Positions 61,601-64,000 of a stretch of 64,000 bases of DNA are shown one piece after another. The position numbers and the translations under genes were made by a program. Positions within the stretch are counted from its first letter, which is position 1; each line of letters starts with the position of its first letter. This stretch comes from Hippophae tibetana (Eukaryota > Streptophyta > Magnoliopsida > Rosales > Elaeagnaceae): assembly GCA_037013495.1 (NCBI GenBank), contig CM072808.1:6239319-6303318 (forward strand), read 5' to 3'. Below the pieces are notes generated by a model. It made no database searches. It worked only from the letters and a program-made list of their open reading frames with translations, and was not told the origin of the DNA.

Positions 61601-61920
61601 AACAAAAAACATTTGGTAAAAAAGAGTAACAACTTTCAACGGAGATAACTTTTTACTCGGGTATCGAAACGAATATTATAATTTATTTAATGGAAGCTCG
61701 TAACAAGTTAGACAATATGCTTTGGTCTCGCAAGAAAAAAATCGTTTTTGTACCCAAATAACATCGTTTATATCACTTATTTAGTGTTTAAAGATTTTGA
61801 CGCACCATTTTCATTTTACTTACTTCCGGTTTAATTCAATAGACCTATAAAGGAGATATTGGTGCCGATCTAGGTTTGTTTTTTTATATTTTCAATCAAT
61901 CTCTCTTATTGAAAAAATAT
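58688..61920 (+). repeat. Mosaic satellite segment (d/f, g, h, a2, b2, d, e, e, g)
   Basis: Types are recognisable and in register. The series g, h, a2, b2, d, e, e partly repeats the order seen at 48.9-51.1 kb and 54.3-56 kb. Scattered private substitutions become more frequent, for example GCATTTGTATCCCAAG near 59552, AACATTTTTTACATC near 59591, GTCAATCTAGG-like changes near 60780 and TTTATTTAATGGAAGC near 61684. Confidence 0.72.
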
Positions 61921-64000
61921 TGTGTAGAAAAAAGAACGGAGATGTTGTTCACATTTTCAAAAACAAAAAAACATTTGGTAAATAAGAGTAATAACTTTCA
62001 ACGGAGATATCTTTTTACTCGGGTATCGAAACGACTATTATAATTTATTAAATGGAATCTCATATCAAATTACACAATATGTATTGGTCTCGCAAGAGAA
62101 AAATCTCTTTTGTACCCAAATAACATCGTTTACATAACTTATTTATTGTTTAATGATTTTGACGCACCATTTTCATTTTACTTAGTTCCGGTTTAATTCA
62201 AGAGAGCTATAAAGGAGATATTGGTGAAGACCTAGGTTTATTTGTTTATATTTTCAATCAATCTCTCTTATTGAAAAAAATAGAGAAGAGAAAAAAGAAA
62301 ATGAATGTTGATCCTATTTTCAAAATCAAAAACACATTTGGTAAATATGAGTTACAACTTTCGAAGGAGATGACTTTTGACTAGGGTATCGAAAGGACTA
62401 TTATAATTTATTAAATGGAATCTCATATCAAATTACACAATATGTATTGGTCTTACAAGAAAAAAATCGTTTTTGTACCCAAATAACATCGTTTACATCA
62501 TTTATTTAGTGTTTAAAGTTTTTGACGCAGCATTTTCATTTTACTTACTTCAAGTTTAATTCAATAGAGCTATAAAGGAGATATTGGTGCCGACTTAGGT
62601 TTGTTTATTTATATTTTCAATGAATCTCTCTTATTGAAAAAAATGGAGAAGGGAAAAAAGAAAATGAATGTTGTTCACATTTTCAAAATCAAAAACACAT
62701 TTGGTAAATATGAGTTACAACTTTCACCGGAGATGACTTTTGACTGGGGTATCGAAACGAATATTATAATATATCAAATTAAGCAATATGCATTTTCCTC
62801 GAAAGGAAAATCATTTTTGTACATAAATAACATCGTTTACATCACTTATTTACTATTTATAGTTTTTGACGCACTATTTTCATTTTACGTACGTATGGTT
62901 TAATTCAATAGAGCTATAAAGGAGATATTGGTACCGATCTAGGTTTGGTTTTTTATATTTTCAATCAATCTCTCTTATTGAAAAAATATTGAGTAGAAAA
63001 AAAGAACGGAGATGTCGTTAACATTTTCAAAAACAAAAAAAAACATTTGGTAAATAACAGTAACAACTTTCAACGGAGATAACGTTTTCCTCGGGTATCG
63101 AAACGAATTTTATAATTTATTAAATGGATGCTCGTAACAAATTACACAATATGCATTGGTCACGCAAGAAAAAAATCGTTTTTGTAGCCAAATAACATCG
63201 TTTACATCATTTATTTAGTGTTTAAAGTTTTTTACGCAGCATTTTCATTTTGCTTACTTCAGTTTTAATTCAATGGAGCTATAAAGGAGATATTGGTGCC
63301 GACCTAGGTTTGTTTATTTATATTTTCAATCAATCTCTCTTATTGAAAAAAATAGAGAAGAGAAAAAAGAAAATGAATGCTGTTCAAATTTTCAAAATCA
63401 AAAACACATTTGGTAAATATGAGTTACAACTTTCAACGGAGATGAATTTTGACTGGGGTATCGAAACGAATATTATAATATATCAAATTATTGTTCGTAT
63501 CAAATTAAACAATATGCATTTTCCTCGAAAGGAAAATCATTTTTGTACCCAAATAACATAGTTTACATCACTTATTTACTATTTAAAGTTTTTGACGCAC
63601 CCTTTTCATTTTACTTACGTCCGGTGTAATTCAATAGACCTATAGAGAAGATATTGGTGCCGATCTAGGTTTGTTTTTTTATATTTTCAATCAATCTCTC
63701 TTATTGAAAAAATATTGAGTAGAAAAAAAGAATGGAGATGTTGTTCACATTTTAAAAAACAAAAAAAAACATTTGGTAAATAAGAGTAACAACTTTCAAC
63801 GGAGATAACGTTTTACTCGGGTATCGAAACGAATTTTATAATTTATTAAATGGATGCTCGTAACAAATTACACAATATGCATTGGTCACGCAAGAAAAAA
63901 ATCGTTTTTGTAGCCAAATAACATCGTTTACATCATTTATTTAGTGTTTAAAGTTTTTTACGCAGCATTTTCATTTTGCTTACTTCAGGTTTAATTCAAT
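61921..64000 (+). repeat. Diverged end of the array in this window
   Basis: Monomers here carry many private changes not seen elsewhere: GTTGATCCTATTTTC near 62308, GTGAAGACCTAGG near 62225, a 17-bp loss near 62780, ACGTACGTATGG near 62888, GATGTCGTTAAC near 63013, and TTTGTAGCCAAATAAC at 63181 and 63907. The last pair lies 726 bp apart, showing one local dimer. No long unit matching the rest of the array is visible. Period and orientation are unchanged. Confidence 0.8.

Larger units (their letters stand above)
22915..64000 (+). repeat. Satellite array, right block (about 114 monomers)
   Basis: The same ~361-bp satellite continues in the same orientation after the LTR to the end of the window. 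It has a different mix of higher-order units, annotated separately. The 8-monomer a-h unit of the left end does not recur intact. No gene, RNA or further insertion is visible. The array leaves the window at base 64000 mid-monomer. Confidence 0.97.

Overview
The window is almost entirely one satellite DNA array with no supportable protein-coding or RNA gene. A monomer of about 361 bp (observed spacing 357-364) is repeated head to tail about 172 times in one orientation, from base 1 to base 64000. The only other sequence is a 1944-bp insertion at 20971-22914. It begins TGATGA, ends TCATCA and is flanked by the 5-bp direct duplication TGTTC. That is the signature of a solo LTR from an LTR retrotransposon. 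AT-rich satellite of this monomer size and a long LTR with a TATA box and TGACG/G-box promoter motifs suggest a flowering-plant nuclear genome, in pericentromeric, centromeric or subtelomeric heterochromatin. I cannot name the species or match the satellite to a named family.

The array is organised as higher-order repeats (HORs). In the first 5780 bp eight monomer types (called a-h here) form a 2890-bp unit present twice, with six base differences counted by eye. From 5781 to 20970 shortened, extended and shuffled versions of that unit follow (units of 6, 5, 9, 7 and 11 monomers). Right of the LTR other units dominate: a 4-monomer (1446 bp) duplication at 22916-25446, a 6-monomer unit (2166-2167 bp) at 30128-35504, a 10-monomer unit (3612 bp) at 36671-44560, a 7-monomer spaced duplication (2531 bp) at 49605-53624 and dimers (723-724 bp) near 57240-58687. 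The last 2 kb (from about 61.9 kb) is more diverged and shows no long HOR, as expected near an array edge or an older part of the array.

Two dyad symmetries recur. One (8-bp arms, 11-nt loop, TTTTCAAT/ATTGAAAA) is in nearly every monomer. The other (ATTTTCCT/AGGAAAAT, 4-nt loop) is restricted to types a, d and f, so in the 6-monomer HOR it falls in every second monomer. This resembles the alternating box-plus/box-minus layout of alpha satellite and is the most interesting structural signal in the window. The LTR insertion can be ordered relative to array growth, because a near-identical empty site lies at 24361-24365. Many open frames of 60-111 codons occur, all in one monomer type, and are best explained as by-products of the repeat.
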